A DNA stretch of 64,000 nucleotides from Triticum aestivum (GCF_018294505.1 NC_057811.1:23832025-23896024), one strand, 5' to 3'; shown: positions 9,724-21,792, counted from the stretch's first letter. Notes: generated by a model from the sequence alone, not told the origin. A program made the numbers and translations.

Positions 9724-12410
9724 GTTGTTTCTCCGTTCCGACCCAGCCATGTACACGAGCCTTGGCCATACGTATGCGTGAGTAGGCGTTCGAGACCCCG
9801 CCCGTATGTACACATACGTGGCCGTATTTTTTTTCTTGCACCCTGGCCGATGTACGTACGTGTACATGCTACATGCGCGCCTCTACATCCACCAGTATAT
9901 ATGTACGTACACATTCGCGGCCAGAAGGACAACGCTATGTACGCTTCGACCAGGTGGGTCCCGACTATCAGGCACTTCCTTGCGTGCGAAGATGTAGTTG
10001 GTGGGTCCCAGCAGTCAGGGGGAAACGTTTTTTTTGCGAAATACGGTGGCCCGTCCGGTGGGTCCCCGCTGTCAGGTGGAGGAATAATTATTTTGCACGT
10101 AATAAGGAGGCACTTCCTTGCTGCGGTCGTGGAGCCAGCTGTCAGCCTCTTCATGTACAGTCCACGTCCGATGGAAGCCATTCCTTGACCACGTTGACCA
10201 CGCCGTGCCGAGAGCACCAGGGCGGTGGACGGCGGCGAGGCCTAGGAAGGGGACAACGCGGAGCTGGGGAAGACGCGGCAGTGGATGCCCACGTGTAGAG
10301 GAGTAGGAGGGTTGACTGGTTCGCTGCGGTGTGACGCTGCCGTAGAATAACAAGGGGTGTGGGTGAGTAGAGGGATGGCCTGGCCAGCGGTGGGAGTAGT
10401 AAGGGGCGGTGAGGCCTCCGCCGCATCGCAGCCGGCCACGGGAGTCAGGAGCACGAGGCACGACCGGCGCTGGTTTGGGCGGCTAGAGCAAGAAGACCAG
10501 AGGTTGAAGAAGCACTACAGCCGTTGGTTGGACATCGTACGATCACTGGAGCTAGAATCGTGCATATTGACTAAGTTGACAAAGCCCTCCGTCCCAGTCA
10601 ACTTAGTAGGCCCACAAGTCAGCCTGCCACTATACTGGGTCCCAGCTAACAGGGGGAGTATTCATTTTTTTTGTGCGTAATAAGGAGGCACTTCCTTGCG
10701 TGGGAAGATATAGCTGGTGGGTCCGAGCTGTCAGCGGCGGTAACGTTTTTTTTCGCGAAATACAGAGGCCCTTTCGGTGGGTCCCTGATGTCAGGTGGAG
10801 GAATCATTATTTTGCGCGTAATAAGGAGGCATTTCCTTGAGTGCGGCCGTGGACCCAGCTGTCGGCCTCTCCACGTATAGTCCACTTCATATGCATGTCG
10901 GTCGTTGACCACGTTGACCAGGCCGCGCCGAGAGCACCAGGGCGGTGGACGACGGCGAGGCCTTGGAAGGGAACGACACGGAGGCAGGGAAGACTCGGCA
11001 GTTGTTTCCCACGCGGAGGGGAGTACGACTGTACGAGGGTTTACTGGTTCGTCTGCCATCCCGGAGAATAACAGCAGGTGTGGGTGAGTAGAGGGATGGC
11101 TAGGCCAGCGATGGGAGTACGGTGGGGCGGTGAGGCCTGCGCGGCAGCAGAACCGGCCGCGGGGAGGAGGGAGCAGGCAGTCCCGCCGGCGCTTGTTTGA
11201 GCGGCTGGAGCAGGAAGAGCATAGATTGAAGAAGCACGACGGCCGTTGGATGGCCATCCAATAGTCACTGCTTGTGCGTCAACCTTTTTTTAGGAAAGCC
11301 TCAAATCTGTGGAAAACAGCATACAGCCCATCTGCCATTATTTCTAATAATTTACAGCACATTTGCTAATTATTAAGGTTTTTTTTGGAGCCCATATTCT
11401 TTTTGTTAGCATTACAGCTCATATTGTGGCCACGGTTAAAAAATTATACGAAATTTTGCATATTTCGGTGCGGTCCGAACTGTTTTTAATCCCAAAATTT
11501 CGACTCACATTCAAACTGATTTTAAAAATAAATGTATATCATTGTAAACTCCAACAAATTCTCCACGCATAAAAATTAATGTAATTTAAAATCTCAAAAT
11601 GAAAAAAAAGATATTTGAAACTAATTACCGGTTTGATGTGTTTTAAAAATGTACAGCCCATCTCTCACGTACAGTACTCTTCCGATGGAATGTCGTTGAC
11701 CACGTTGACCACGCCGCGCCGAGAGCACCAAGGCCGTGGACGACGGTGAGGCCTAGGAAGGGGACGACGCGTAGCCGGGGAAGACGCGGTAGTGGATGCC
11801 CACGCGGAGAGGAGTACGAGGGTTCACTGGTTCGGCTGCGGTGTGAGGCTGCCGTCGCCGCAGGGTCTGGCTAGCGGTGGGAGTAGTAGGGGGCGATGAG
11901 GCCTCAACGGCAACACAGCCGGCCACTAGAGGCAGGAGCAGGCGGTCTCCCCGGCGCTGGTTTGGGTGGCTGGTGCAAGAAGAGCAACGATTGAAGAAGC
12001 AGCAGGACCGTTCGATTCAAATCCAACGGTTACTGCTGCTAGAATCGTTTGTTGACTAAGTTGACAAGCCCTGCGTACGCGTCAACTTAGTAGGCCCACA
12101 GGTCAGCCTCCCAACCGGTGCGCCCCAGATGTCAGTGGGAGGAATCATTTTTTTTCGCGTAATAAGGAGGCAGTTGATTGCGTGCGGCCAGGCCAGCGGA
12201 GGGAGTAGGGTGGGCCGGGGAAGCCTGCGCGGCATAACAGCAGGCCACAAGAGGAGGGAGCAGGCAGTCCCGCCGGCGCTAGTTTAGGCGGCTGGAGCAG
12301 GAAGATCAGAGATTGAAGAAGCACGTCGGCCGTTGGATGGACATCCAACAGTCACTGCTGCTAGAATCGTGTGTTCACTGACAAAGCCTTGCGTAAACAA
12401 GTCAGCCTCT
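9724..12410. repeat. Large imperfect repeats in the CACTA-1 left arm
   Basis: Blocks sharing GTTGACCACGTTGACCA and CCGAGAGCACCA recur near 10183, 10902 and 11693. Blocks sharing CCAGCGGTGGGAGTAG and the GGTTGAAGAAGCA region recur near 10370, 11089, 11865 and 12185. The unit is roughly 0.7-0.8 kb. GTGGGTCC-x-CTGTCAG segments (9955, 10000, 10060, 10710, 10775) form a finer repeat. Open frames here follow the repeats and look non-coding. Confidence 0.6.
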
Positions 12411-13200
12411 AAATCTGTGGCGTGTACGGCCCATTTGCTATTATTTTTATAATTTTTACTCATTTTCTAATTCATATGGAATTTATTGCAGCCCGTTTTC
12501 CATTTTTAGAATTGCTGGCCATTTTCTGGTCAGTACCATGGTCAAAAAATTAACTAAATATGTGGGAAATTTTGAAAATTCGCAAATTTTTGCTGGGGAA
12601 CGAAATATTCTTAATCCAAAAATTAATAGCCATACTAAAACAAATTTAAAAATAAATTAGTACTATGTCATGTTAAATCCAATGAAATACGTATAAGATA
12701 TCAGTGAAGAACAAAAACAAAAAAAGAAACTTATATCCCATTTGCTATAAACTTTTTGGAATTTTCAACCCCTTTTGATATTACTTTTAACAAACATTGA
12801 CCATACTCTTAAGCCAGGACGGAATGCATCCCTCTTCGTCTTGAAAGATTTGCAGCCTAGTAATTCGGAGAAAACAAATAGGCCTAGCTTGGGTATTCTT
12901 CAAAAAGAAATACTGGGCTACCTATTTTCCCAAAGAACTGGTGCATGAGCATTTACCTTTATTTATTTACTTATTTATGTTTAAAGGACCATGAGCATGT
13001 ACCTGGGCCGGATTCATGTCAGAGCCTCCCTTCATCAGTGGGTTGCATGTTATCAACAAGTGGAAAATGTGTTCCATACGAAAAATAGTATGCGCTACGT
13101 ACGGTACGGGGCACTAAAGAATCGAACCGTGCAACGACTTCCAAAACATAGTGTTTGTCGTTCTAACAACACATTTATTCAACCAACAGACGAAATATAC
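12411..13200. other. AT-rich interior of CACTA-1
   Basis: 12420-12700 is a diverged copy of 11300-11640 (shared features include TTTTTAATCC-like and AAAATAAAT segments), so the AT-rich block is part of the same large repeat. No coding sequence is seen at 12700-13200. Confidence 0.4.
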
Positions 13201-13544
13201 TACTGATTGTACATTGAAAACAGCAGCAGCAGCAGCAACCAGGGCTGGGGGTGCATCAGAAGCAGTAAGCAGGCCAGAAGAGTGAAGACGCAGCTCTCTC
13301 TTCCAAACCAAACATCAGCCATCATTACAAAAGGGCTACCAAAAAAGAACAAGTGTATGCATCAAACTAAATAAAGATCCTACTACACCAAGTGTACGCA
13401 TCTAACTAACTGGCTCAGTTAGACGTTACTATTTATTAAGCTGTGGAGATTGGCTGACGGCTTGAACCAGATGGGTGCATGACGGGGGAAACTCCAGCCA
13501 GCAGGTCAAAGTCTGATACTTGCGACCCTCTCTCCTACTTTGGG

Positions 13545-14888
13545 CTACAGAGCGTGGCGGCACATATCAGGGTATGGTGCATGCAGAGCCGCATGGTACG
13601 CTGGGTACACACAGTTTTGCCTGATGAACGAAACCGCGCTGCCATCATGATCCTTGCCGTCGGTTATCTCCTGGTTAATCGGATTATTCAGTCCGACAAA
13701 CAGAGAGCGTGTACCAAGGCTACTTACTAGCCTCCAGTCAAAAATTCCTGAAGGCCCAGAGAAGCTGGGATCCTGCTCAAAGACCTTGCAGTGACTGTGA
13801 TTGTATTCCGCAAAACAACACGTCCGGTACGTGCGAACGATCATCAATCTTTCGCCGTCGTCTGATCGAGCCAGGAACCACCTGCAACTGCCATGCCGCT
13901 TTTCTTTGAAAGGTTCTGGGATTAGGAAGGGTAGGGACACCAGGCGGCCTACAACATCATATCAAGTTGGAGTCAAATAAAAAAGGGCTCTTGATTTAGT
14001 CAATCTTAAGAACAACATGTTATGAGCATGAATATTTTTTAGCAAATGTTGACAGTAATATAAGCAAGCCATCATGATATCATAGGAAAGTAACACACTG
14101 CTGTAACAGCCGTTTGTAGTGATGACTGGAGTAGGCCAGCAATACGTCCAGCCATAGAAGGAGTCGACAGCGTAAATGAAGCCCTTGTGTTCAATGGCAT
14201 CAGAGAACCATGGAGGATGTATGATCCTACGATGGACGTGCAGATTTATCCACTTACCGCAGTGACCTGTCAGATAGGTGAGACCACGGTTGAAGAACGC
14301 AATTAGCCTGAAGTCTTTATAATTCGCAGATCTTGTGGGCACTTGGAAGATTACAACCTTGAGCAAATCAAACTTGGTATCATGTTGGCTACTGTAAGAT
14401 TCCGAGTATTCTGGGCCGCGGTGCCAAAGCAGTGCAGTGTTAATCGAAGGAATGGGGATCAATCGCCGGGTGTAGACCTCCACGAGCATCCAGGTGCCGC
14501 GACCGTCGACGAGCACCATCCAAGACGTGTTCATGCCGACCCAGTACATACCGTTAATGTAGTTGAGGCTGACGGGGATCGGATCGTAGTCAAGGGGGTT
14601 GATGCTCGCCACCCTACGATCGTTATGCTGTGTGACACGCCGTTTCTGAAGATCAGGCGGCATCAGCAAGCAAGGAGCTGGCTTAAAAAGCTCCGGCCTG
14701 AGGGCTTTGAGTAAACGGTACAGCCCCGACGAGCACGCGGCGAGCGGCATGGTACTGAGATTGTCCACACGCGAAACAATGAGCTTGATTACCTCTGTGG
14801 GGAGCGAATTCCAGCCACTCTTTTGGCGGACGCTGCTCGGTTCTGCTAGTGTTAGTGCTTGGGTTTCGGACGAGGGGGGGGAGGCGCC
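13545..14888 (-). pseudogene. F-box / DUF295-type gene fragment
   Basis: The minus-strand frame 14888-13962 encodes an F-box (SGWNSLPTEVIKLIVSRVDN, then LAACSSGLYRLLKALRPELF) followed by DUF295 (KIB-type propeller) sequence such as FSDAIEHKGFIYAVDSFYGW. The C-terminal part is in a second frame, 13940-13545, with WRLVSSLGTRSLFVGLN, the usual DUF295 ending. In a normal member the F-box would bind SKP1 in an SCF ubiquitin ligase. No ATG precedes the F-box in frame: the frame opens after a TAA at 14889-14891 next to a run of eight C. A stop or unrecognised intron separates the two halves near 13941-13961. It lies inside CACTA-1, so capture is the simplest explanation. Confidence 0.65.
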
Positions 14889-14891
14889 TTA

Positions 14892-15454
14892 GCGGGGATG
14901 GAAGATTGGACGAGATTATGTGCGGACAAAGATGGAGAAGCGAATATGTGCTGCGGGAAGTGGACAGGTGATGATGACTACAGCACGCCGCTTGACTTAT
15001 GAGACACATACCAGCAGCGTAGGGTCATGTCGATGCCAGACAACTTGCTTGAGTGATCACAGTACTGGTACTCCCTACAGTGCTATGCCCTAACTTGCTT
15101 GAGTAGAGTAGTAGAGTAGGACTCTGCTCTACTACTAGCACTGGAGGAGTAGTATATTCTAATCTAAAATAGTTACAAACTTCAATGCCCGAGAGTGGAA
15201 CAACTACGAACCGTGCTCAAAGACCGGGTCTACGTGGTGTTTGGACATGGGCGACAACCTCAACGCCAACGGTGCTGCTCCCATTGAACCGGATGTGTTT
15301 ATGTCCTTCCTGTTCGAAATCGTGGTAGAATTCATGTTTCTACTCTGTATCCTACTACTATGCTAGTCCACATGATTAGTTTCATCTCTATTATAGCTGT
15401 CACGATTTATTTTGTGCTTATTCGGATTAAATCTCATAGTAACTTGCTCATATA
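14892..15454. other. No recognised gene; short hairpin
   Basis: Possible 5' flank of the F-box gene. At about 15107-15137 an imperfect palindrome (AGTAGTAGAGTAG then CTGCTCTACTACT) could form a hairpin. No coding signal is convincing. Confidence 0.35.
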
Positions 15455-16045
15455 TTCAACTGGCGCAACGTCCCCTACAGCCACTCCCGTTGCATGGACG
15501 GCCTGGTCGATGCCTCCAAGGAGCCCTTCGTCCACTGCTATGAGTGCCCGATGCCGTTTTGTGGCTCGCCGGCGGACATGGTGCATCACCTCACGGATGC
15601 GTGCAGCGGTCACTGCTGGCCCTTGGCGGAGAACATCAAGTACGAGACGTGCTACCCGTTCACCATGCCGGAGTCGCTGGAGGATCACCGCCGCCTACTA
15701 GTCTCGGAGGAGGACGGCAGCATCTTCCTCTTGATCGTGGGCACCGGCGAGGCACGCGCAGGTCGCCGCCCCGTCTCTGTAATGTGCGTCAGGGGCGACG
15801 CCGCTGACGCTGACACTGACACGAGGCCGATGTACGGGTGTGTGGTCAGTGTTACTACCCCTCCGGGTCGCGTGGGCGGCGACACCGGCCTCATCGAACG
15901 GACTTGGACTCTGGGGAGCTGGGACTATCCCGCCAATGTGGACTTGGAAAACCCATGGCATCCTTCACCCGCCAACGCGGTGCACGGGGACTGCAAGGAG
16001 GTTCACCTGGACATACGCATTATCAAGTTAAATGTTGATCATTAG
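15455..16045 (+). pseudogene. SINA-like E3 ubiquitin ligase, C-terminal fragment
   Basis: The open frame reads FNWRNVPYSHSRCMDGLVD and then HCYECPMPFCGSPADMVHHL, matching the SIAH-type zinc finger (Cys and His pairs), followed by a beta-rich substrate-binding region (DGSIFLLIVGTG, RPVSVMCVRGDAAD). It ends at a TAG after about 196 residues. SINA proteins ubiquitinate targets through an N-terminal RING. No RING is found upstream, and a stop lies just before FNW unless an intron precedes it. A truncated, captured copy in CACTA-1 is likely. The ATG at 15494 is the first in frame, but homology starts before it. Confidence 0.65.
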
Positions 16046-16743
16046 TCTTCGCTCAATGTAATCCGCTGTCTAAGCATGTGGAGACTTCCATGCAGGATCT
16101 TGCTCTATTGGAGTATCGCGCATGAATAAAAGTTTATCCGTTTATGGTTTAGTCTAGAATCTTCCATGTATGAATTTTTACTACAGTACTGGTGAAAGAC
16201 TTACGATGAACCATTTCTTACATCTCCTCTGCCCGCTTGCAAGTCATCCTGATTTAATCCCTCCGTCTAGGTGTATAAGGGCATGGTTAATATTACTTAA
16301 TAGTATAGCCAACTGTTGACTATAAGAAAGTGCCATGTCATCTGTAGCCAACATGTATAACAATCGATACTCAAAAACTAATTCTTAAAGATCATTTCTT
16401 GCAAAGCACAATAAGTGTTATTTCTTCACAAGTTTTGGATGCAGGTTGAACAGTTGAACGCTTTTGTTTGCAAAAGATACCTTTTATCTATTTCACCCGG
16501 ATGTTTGTGAGCTCTAGAGATGAAATAATATCCGAAGAAACCTATCGATACCCGTTACACATGAGATGACCCCCACATCCTTTGTCAAAATAAACAACTC
16601 CCCGATCAATGCATTTCACTCTTCGGTGCAACGCACGGGCACCTTACTACTATAGATTAGTACGACCAAAAATATAACTAACATTATATATAGTACGATA
16701 AATGCTGATGCATGTCACCTAAAATTATATCATTCAAAACTAT
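16046..16743. other. Intergenic DNA inside CACTA-1
   Basis: No gene. At 16618-16650 a transposon end like GTGCAACGCACGGGCACC followed by TTACTACTATA resembles the termini described at 19646-20085. Confidence 0.35.
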
Positions 16744-17133
16744 GTTCAAATACGAATCCAACGTGTCGACGCGGCGGTGTGGCGCCTCCGGTGGCCTCAT
16801 AGAACATTGAACTTCCCCAACGTGCCGACGCGGGAGCGGGCGCAGGACCTCGCGTCTCTGCCGCGGCTTAGGGCGCTGTGGCGCCAACACTTCCCGCAGG
16901 ACATCATCAACGAGCGCGAGTTCTACGCGCAAAGGAGGGCGGGGAGGGATAAGAGGAGGGCGGAGCGAGCCGCCTATCGCGAGGACAAGCGTAGGCGAAA
17001 TGCGGACGCTCAATTCAACATGAGGCTAGGAGCAGCGTCGCTCTGGGAATCCAACGACGATCGGTATGTTCACGCCTACAGTCAGACGTCGGAGGAGGAC
17101 ATCACCCAGGAGGAGTCGGACGATGAGGAGTAG
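16744..17133 (+). pseudogene. AP2/ERF-family fragment (domain end and C-terminal tail)
   Basis: The frame starts within the last part of an AP2 domain (VDAAVWRLRWPHRTLNFPNV, cf. the family's YDAAAWRLRRPRRTLNFP). A basic linker follows (EFYAQRRAGRDKRRAERAAY) and then an acidic end (QTSEEDITQEESDDEE), TAG at 17131-17133. The tail matches a common Triticeae group of short AP2-containing proteins. The DNA-contacting N-terminal two thirds of the AP2 domain is missing, so it is unlikely to bind DNA. It stands in a row of gene pieces in CACTA-1. Confidence 0.6.
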
Positions 17134-17365
17134 TTGAATTATCTTTTTTGTATCTATCTATGCTGAGAACTATCCTCTACTCTCTAGTATCTACTTCTCG
17201 ATCTCAGCACTGTAAACGCTTTTTTAAAGCGCCGCGCATTGCGATTCTGTTGGAGATGCTCTAACATGGCAGACGAGTGCTTTAATGTTGCCCACAAGAT
17301 GCGCGAGTATTACTAGTAGTATATTTTTCTTGCCATGTTGAGATTTTAAAACCACGAGCACGAAC

Positions 17366-18149
17366 ATGCAGAGGAGCAATGAAGACCAAACACGGGATAT
17401 TCGGGACATCTTCAAGGAGCGTGGCAAGTTAAAGAGGAGCTACACCGAACCTATAAAACGAGCTTTGGTAAGTAACACCCTTTCAATTACTTTCGTGTAG
17501 CCTCGTGTTCTTCGATGTGTATATGCTGTATTTTCTGTTTCTCTTAAGCGTGGTGTTCTTCGATGTGTAATAAGAAGAGTCTTAATCGTCCTAATGCTTT
17601 CGTTTTTAGCTTGATGTAGGAAGTGGGTGTTCTCACCTTGTAGTCTGTTTTTATTTTTTTTCCTTTTGAATTCACTTCTCCGAGTTCTGTTTATCTGGCT
17701 TCTACTAAATGGATCTAGGTTGCTCTGAGTATTGATCTAAAAAAGAAGTAACTTCATGTCAGGATGCAGTTCCTGCGAGGAGGGAAGTATGGTCAACCTC
17801 GAGATCATGTTTCCAAAATGAGGCTGGATTACACACAAGGTGCCAGTTCCCTAATGATGCTGGATTAGACACAAGGTGCAAATTCCCAGATGATGCTGGA
17901 TTACACACAAGCCAGGTGGAGTCGTCAGCTGTTCGTGTCCTTGTGGCATTAGTAAAGGCTGAAAGAAAGCGTGCAGCAGCCCTTGAGAATGTAGCTGACT
18001 TCCTGAAGAAGCGAAAAGAGAAATCAGATGCTCTCTTCACCCAAGCCAAAGAAGAGATGGAAGAAGCCAGAAATAAGCTACCAGAGGTAGAGCAGGCTAG
18101 GCGTCTCCTGCTATCTAAAACTGTTGTCAATACAAAATTTCCTTCATAA
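17366..18149 (+). CDS. Unknown two-exon coiled-coil protein with 12-residue repeats
   Basis: Exon 1 (17366-17467) starts MQRSNEDQTRDIRDIFKERG and ends at a GTAAGT donor. Exon 2 (17763-18149) starts after TGTCAG in the same phase. The product is 162 residues. Its middle has three repeats of a unit like C-x-FP-(N/D)-DAGL-x-T-R, the first degenerate. From VRVLVALVKAERKR on, a charged helix with DFLKKRKEKSDALFTQAKEE is a likely coiled coil. I do not recognise the family. The frame is intact across the predicted intron, unlike its neighbours in CACTA-1. It could be a fragment of a larger transposon-related protein. Confidence 0.4.
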
Positions 18150-18716
18150 TAGCTAGGTTCAAATGTTTATCCAGTCAGCATGCCTGTTGTGATGTCCGTG
18201 CATCTACTGATGTGGCACAAAATTTTTTTTTTGGGTCATGTAATAACAGCAATTACTTTACAAACAATAACTGACGAAGCATTGGACATGGTATAGTTCA
18301 CGCGCAAGCCCGACATTCCAAGTTCAACTTCAAATTCATGTTCACAGATATCTGCACATTCATACATAATGTCCACAACCATGATTCACTTTGAAGCCAA
18401 AAAATATGAGGGGAGTTATAAATAAAGAAAATCCTCTACTAGTTCCTGCTACCAGTGCGAGCACAACAAGTCAAGACCATGCGTACATTAATTATATTTT
18501 AGTCAGTTTTTGTGTTCTAAAATGCCTGCCGGCTCGCGGAAGGACGTGTTGCCGGCACACGCGCGGATTCAATGAAGGCAGGCGGGGCAGTCTTAAGCTG
18601 GTTGCACGCGGCGAGGAGGCGTGCTCAGCCGGGCCTGCAGCGAGTGCAGCCCTCATGGCCGGCGCGCTGGTTCAATGCCTGCGCTATGAGAGGTCGCGTC
18701 CGTGTCAGAGCAATCA
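18150..18716. other. No gene seen
   Basis: Contains short open frames only. 18520-18700 is GC-rich without recognisable protein similarity. Confidence 0.3.
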
Positions 18717-18843
18717 CTCCCTCCAGTTCTTTTTTGTTTGGGTATAACAAAATCTCGTTTTCCATTCACATTTTACAAGTAAAATTCGTGGACAGACTTT
18801 GACCCAAAGTACGATGGGGACTAGTAAACCAGAATGGAGGTAG
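18717..18843. mobile_element. Stowaway-like MITE
   Basis: Starts CTCCCTCCAGTTC and ends AGAATGGAGGTAG, inverted ends of the Stowaway (Tc1/mariner) type, about 127 bases, AT-rich inside. A clear TA duplication is not visible on both sides. Confidence 0.55.
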
Positions 18844-19645
18844 TAGTTTTTTTTTTCAAAGAAGGGTTTCCCCTTCCAATTTTCATTACTGAAAACCAGC
18901 ATCTAAATCTAAACCATAGTCTTTGCCCTAGAACTACCAGGTTCAACATCTCGCAACATAAACCCACACAACCTCCATCGCAAAAAAAAAACCATACAAC
19001 CATACGGCAAGGAGGTACGTAGTACTATGAATTCCATTTTCGCTCCATACGAATCGTTCTAAAAACTACTTACTAACGCGCCATTGAAAATCCGAACTCT
19101 TAACCCCGCTAAAAACGATATTTTAAATGTGGCTACTCGATCTGTGGCAACTGGCGAGCCACCGCGCTCCAAGTCATTCACCTGTGGTCCCGGCCATCAA
19201 CTCCTACGGATCAAATTGTCACGCAAGCTGACTATTCCTACAAAGGTGCTCCACCACGTACTCGGTACCCGCGAATGCAGCAATCGTGCACCTAGGGTTT
19301 TAGGGTTTATTTGTTAACGTCGCCTTTACGTAACACTCACGACAGCGAGAGGCCGACTGCGTGCGTGCGCCTCTTCTCTTTGTATATGTACTCCACCGTT
19401 TGTCTGGTGTCCAAAAAATTATAATAACTACTAGCAATGTGCCAATGCGTTGCCACACGATCAAAGTAGATTAATACATATTCACCGATTTGATAGAAAA
19501 AAAGTCTTGTTTTGAAATACATATATCACTAAAAATATGTTATGTTTCACTCAAAATATATTCCTTTGGCGGTTTTGATGAGATAAGGGAGGAATGTTGT
19601 TGGTTTCAAGATTCGAGAAGTGGTATATGTCTAATTTCTACTCTT
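18844..19645. other. No gene seen
   Basis: Short frames only. Around 19430-19465 a sequence CTACTAGCAATGTGCCAATG followed by CGTTGCCAC is a decayed terminus of the same family as the foldback element that follows. Confidence 0.3.
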
Positions 19646-20085
19646 ACTAGCAAGATGCCCGTTCGTTGCACGGAACATCAAGATTTTGTGGGAGAAAAGG
19701 ATGAACGAGGGAAGGCCTTATCTGCAAATGTGGTGAAGAGTGCGGGTAAATTGCCATATTTTCCTTCCTATCCGTCAGATATAAATCGGACGACCTACAT
19801 TGCAAGATGGCAGGCCCACCATCATCACCAACTCTATTTTTTATCCCTACTCTTATAAAACGCATTGTCGGTGATGATCGTGTGCCTGCCATCCTGCAAT
19901 ATAGGCCGTCCGATCTATATCTGACGGATAGGAAGGAAACTATGGCAATTTTGCAAAAAGATACCCACACCCCTCTCCACATTTGCAAATAAGGCCTTCC
20001 CTCATTCATCCTTTTCCCCCACAAGATAAACTACTCATACAAATGCATCTTGATGTTCCGTGCAACGCATGGGCATCTTGCTAGT
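19646..20085. mobile_element. 440-bp foldback MITE
   Basis: The left arm begins ACTAGCAAGATGCCCGTTCG and the right arm ends with its near-perfect reverse complement. Inverted similarity extends through most of the element: GGGAAGGCCTTATCTGCAAA on the left pairs with TTTGCAAATAAGGCCTTCCC on the right, and TCCTATCCGTCAGATATA pairs with its inverse. The element could fold into one long hairpin. Superfamily is not certain; no transposase is encoded. Confidence 0.75.
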
Positions 20086-20930
20086 TGTTGCAAAAGCCCC
20101 TGTGTGTGTGAGAGAGAGGGAGAGTGGAGGAGGATGGAGTGCATGTGTGACAAAGACACAAGGAGTGTGTGTGCGATAGGTATCAGCTTAAAATGAGGCG
20201 ATAGTGTGTGTGCGCACGATCGAGAGGGCGTGTCTCAAGAAGGGAAGAAAAATCTACATAGATACAAGGAGCGGGAGAGAGACATGTATGCGATGGTGGA
20301 AGCACGAGTGTGCGGGTGTATAAACCTATCTAGAGGCTAGCTAGTCGATAAATGTTTGTGAGAGAAGTACGAGTCGGGGTGCGAAAGCGAGAGTTTTGTG
20401 TGTGAGAGAGAGATGGTAGTCGGGAAGGGGAGTGGAAGCAGGAGTTGTGTGTGTGTGTCTGTGAGAGAGAGAGGAGACGGTAGTCGGGATTGTCTGATCG
20501 GTAAACAAATGAATAATGTCAGTCTGGGATGGAGACGAAAAGGAGACCGCAACAAATGTTGTGTCTACAGGAGAGAGATAGAGAGAGTAATTTTAGTGGT
20601 ATGAGTCATATGTAGAGACATATAGGGTGTGTCAGAGAATCCCATAGAGAGAAAGACAACGTGAAAGACGAGTGGAGACTGTGTGTGTGGCGGTGAAAAA
20701 GAAAGCTTAGTTACCGAGTGATACCAGAGAAAAGGAGAGACGTGAGAGATAATGAAAACCGTGTAATGTATAATGATAGGGAGAGTGTGACACTTCTCAA
20801 GGGAGACGTCGAGAGACCTTGTTTGCGAGGATAGGAGAAACATGAAGTGAGCGTGCGGGTGACCTGGAGAAAAGAGAGTGATAGCTACCTAAAGGAGCAT
20901 GCGTGCGAGAGAGAGATGGGCGTGAAAGGA
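20086..20930. repeat. GT/GA-rich low-complexity tract
   Basis: Dense GTGTGTGTG and GAGAGAGAGA runs, with several loose repeats containing GACGGTAGTCGGGA or GATGGTAGTCGGGA (20412 and 20477). Strong purine bias on the plus strand. No coding signal. Confidence 0.5.
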
Positions 20931-21500
20931 GTGAACAAAAAAGGGATTCAAATATTTGAATTCGAGATGATGATACATGTAATCCATACTCGAACCAAAA
21001 TTGATCTATCAAACATGCATACTCATATGAATTCACGCACACCTATGTTATTTAATATGTAGATATTACTGATCCATACATTTTAGTAGAACATAATTTG
21101 GTTAAATTTTTTTGAATTCAACCTTAAGATTTCGAGATCGTTGTATTTGTAAATAATATTATACATATAAAGGAGCAGAATTCTTTGTTGTGCTTTTGAA
21201 AGTATATATAAAAAATGATGTATATAGAATGTAATTCCAATTGAAAATGGATCCCGCCCGAAAAAAAATAGAATACAAACGGGATTCGAATTGAGTTGGC
21301 ACGTTAAACGTGCACTCTGGAAAATTTGAACGAAGCGGGGAAAGTCGCAGTAACCGCCCGAAACCAAAATCTGCGAGATGGAAATCACTACTGCCTATTC
21401 CTGCCACGCAAAGCCTATCTGCTGGATTTCTATAGGTTTCGATAGGGGTAGGTTTGTAATTTCACCCAAACGTGACGTAACCGCCTCTCACCCGGATTCA
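20931..21500. other. AT-rich DNA upstream of the E2F-like cluster
   Basis: No gene recognised. Possible distal promoter of the split gene whose 5' part follows. Confidence 0.25.
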
Positions 21501-21508
21501 TACACGGT

Positions 21509-21792
21509 GGGCGCCAAAACACAGTGTGTTCTTGGCCGAAATCGACTCCCTCCCTGATTCATATTCATACACGGTGGGCGCCAAAAACAAACTCTCATCG
21601 GCAAATATTCGGTGTATGCGAGATTACTGTCCTATCCCCAACCGACTAATGTTCCTGTGATGTGGTAGAGATTTGAAACGGGGGCTAAGTTTGTAAATTT
21701 TATCGCATTTGAGACAAGCGCGCCCTGAATACATGGTTCCCCCCTTCCTCTCTACCTCCCTTTTCCCCATTCGTACTCCGTGGGCGCCAAAA
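21509..21792 (+). promoter_or_regulatory. Three E2F-like sites
   Basis: GGGCGCCAAAA occurs at 21509-21519, 21576-21586 and 21782-21792. Its complement TTTTGGCGCCC contains TTTGGCGC, which fits the E2F/DP consensus TTTSSCGC. The first two copies sit in a repeated ATTCATACACGGT context. They precede a pyrimidine-rich leader and possible start codons at 21733 and 21863. Confidence 0.4.

Noticed and set aside
8543..10217. Long minus-strand open frames spanning the assembly gap
   Set aside because: Most of their length is undetermined bases; the rest is repeat sequence of CACTA-1.
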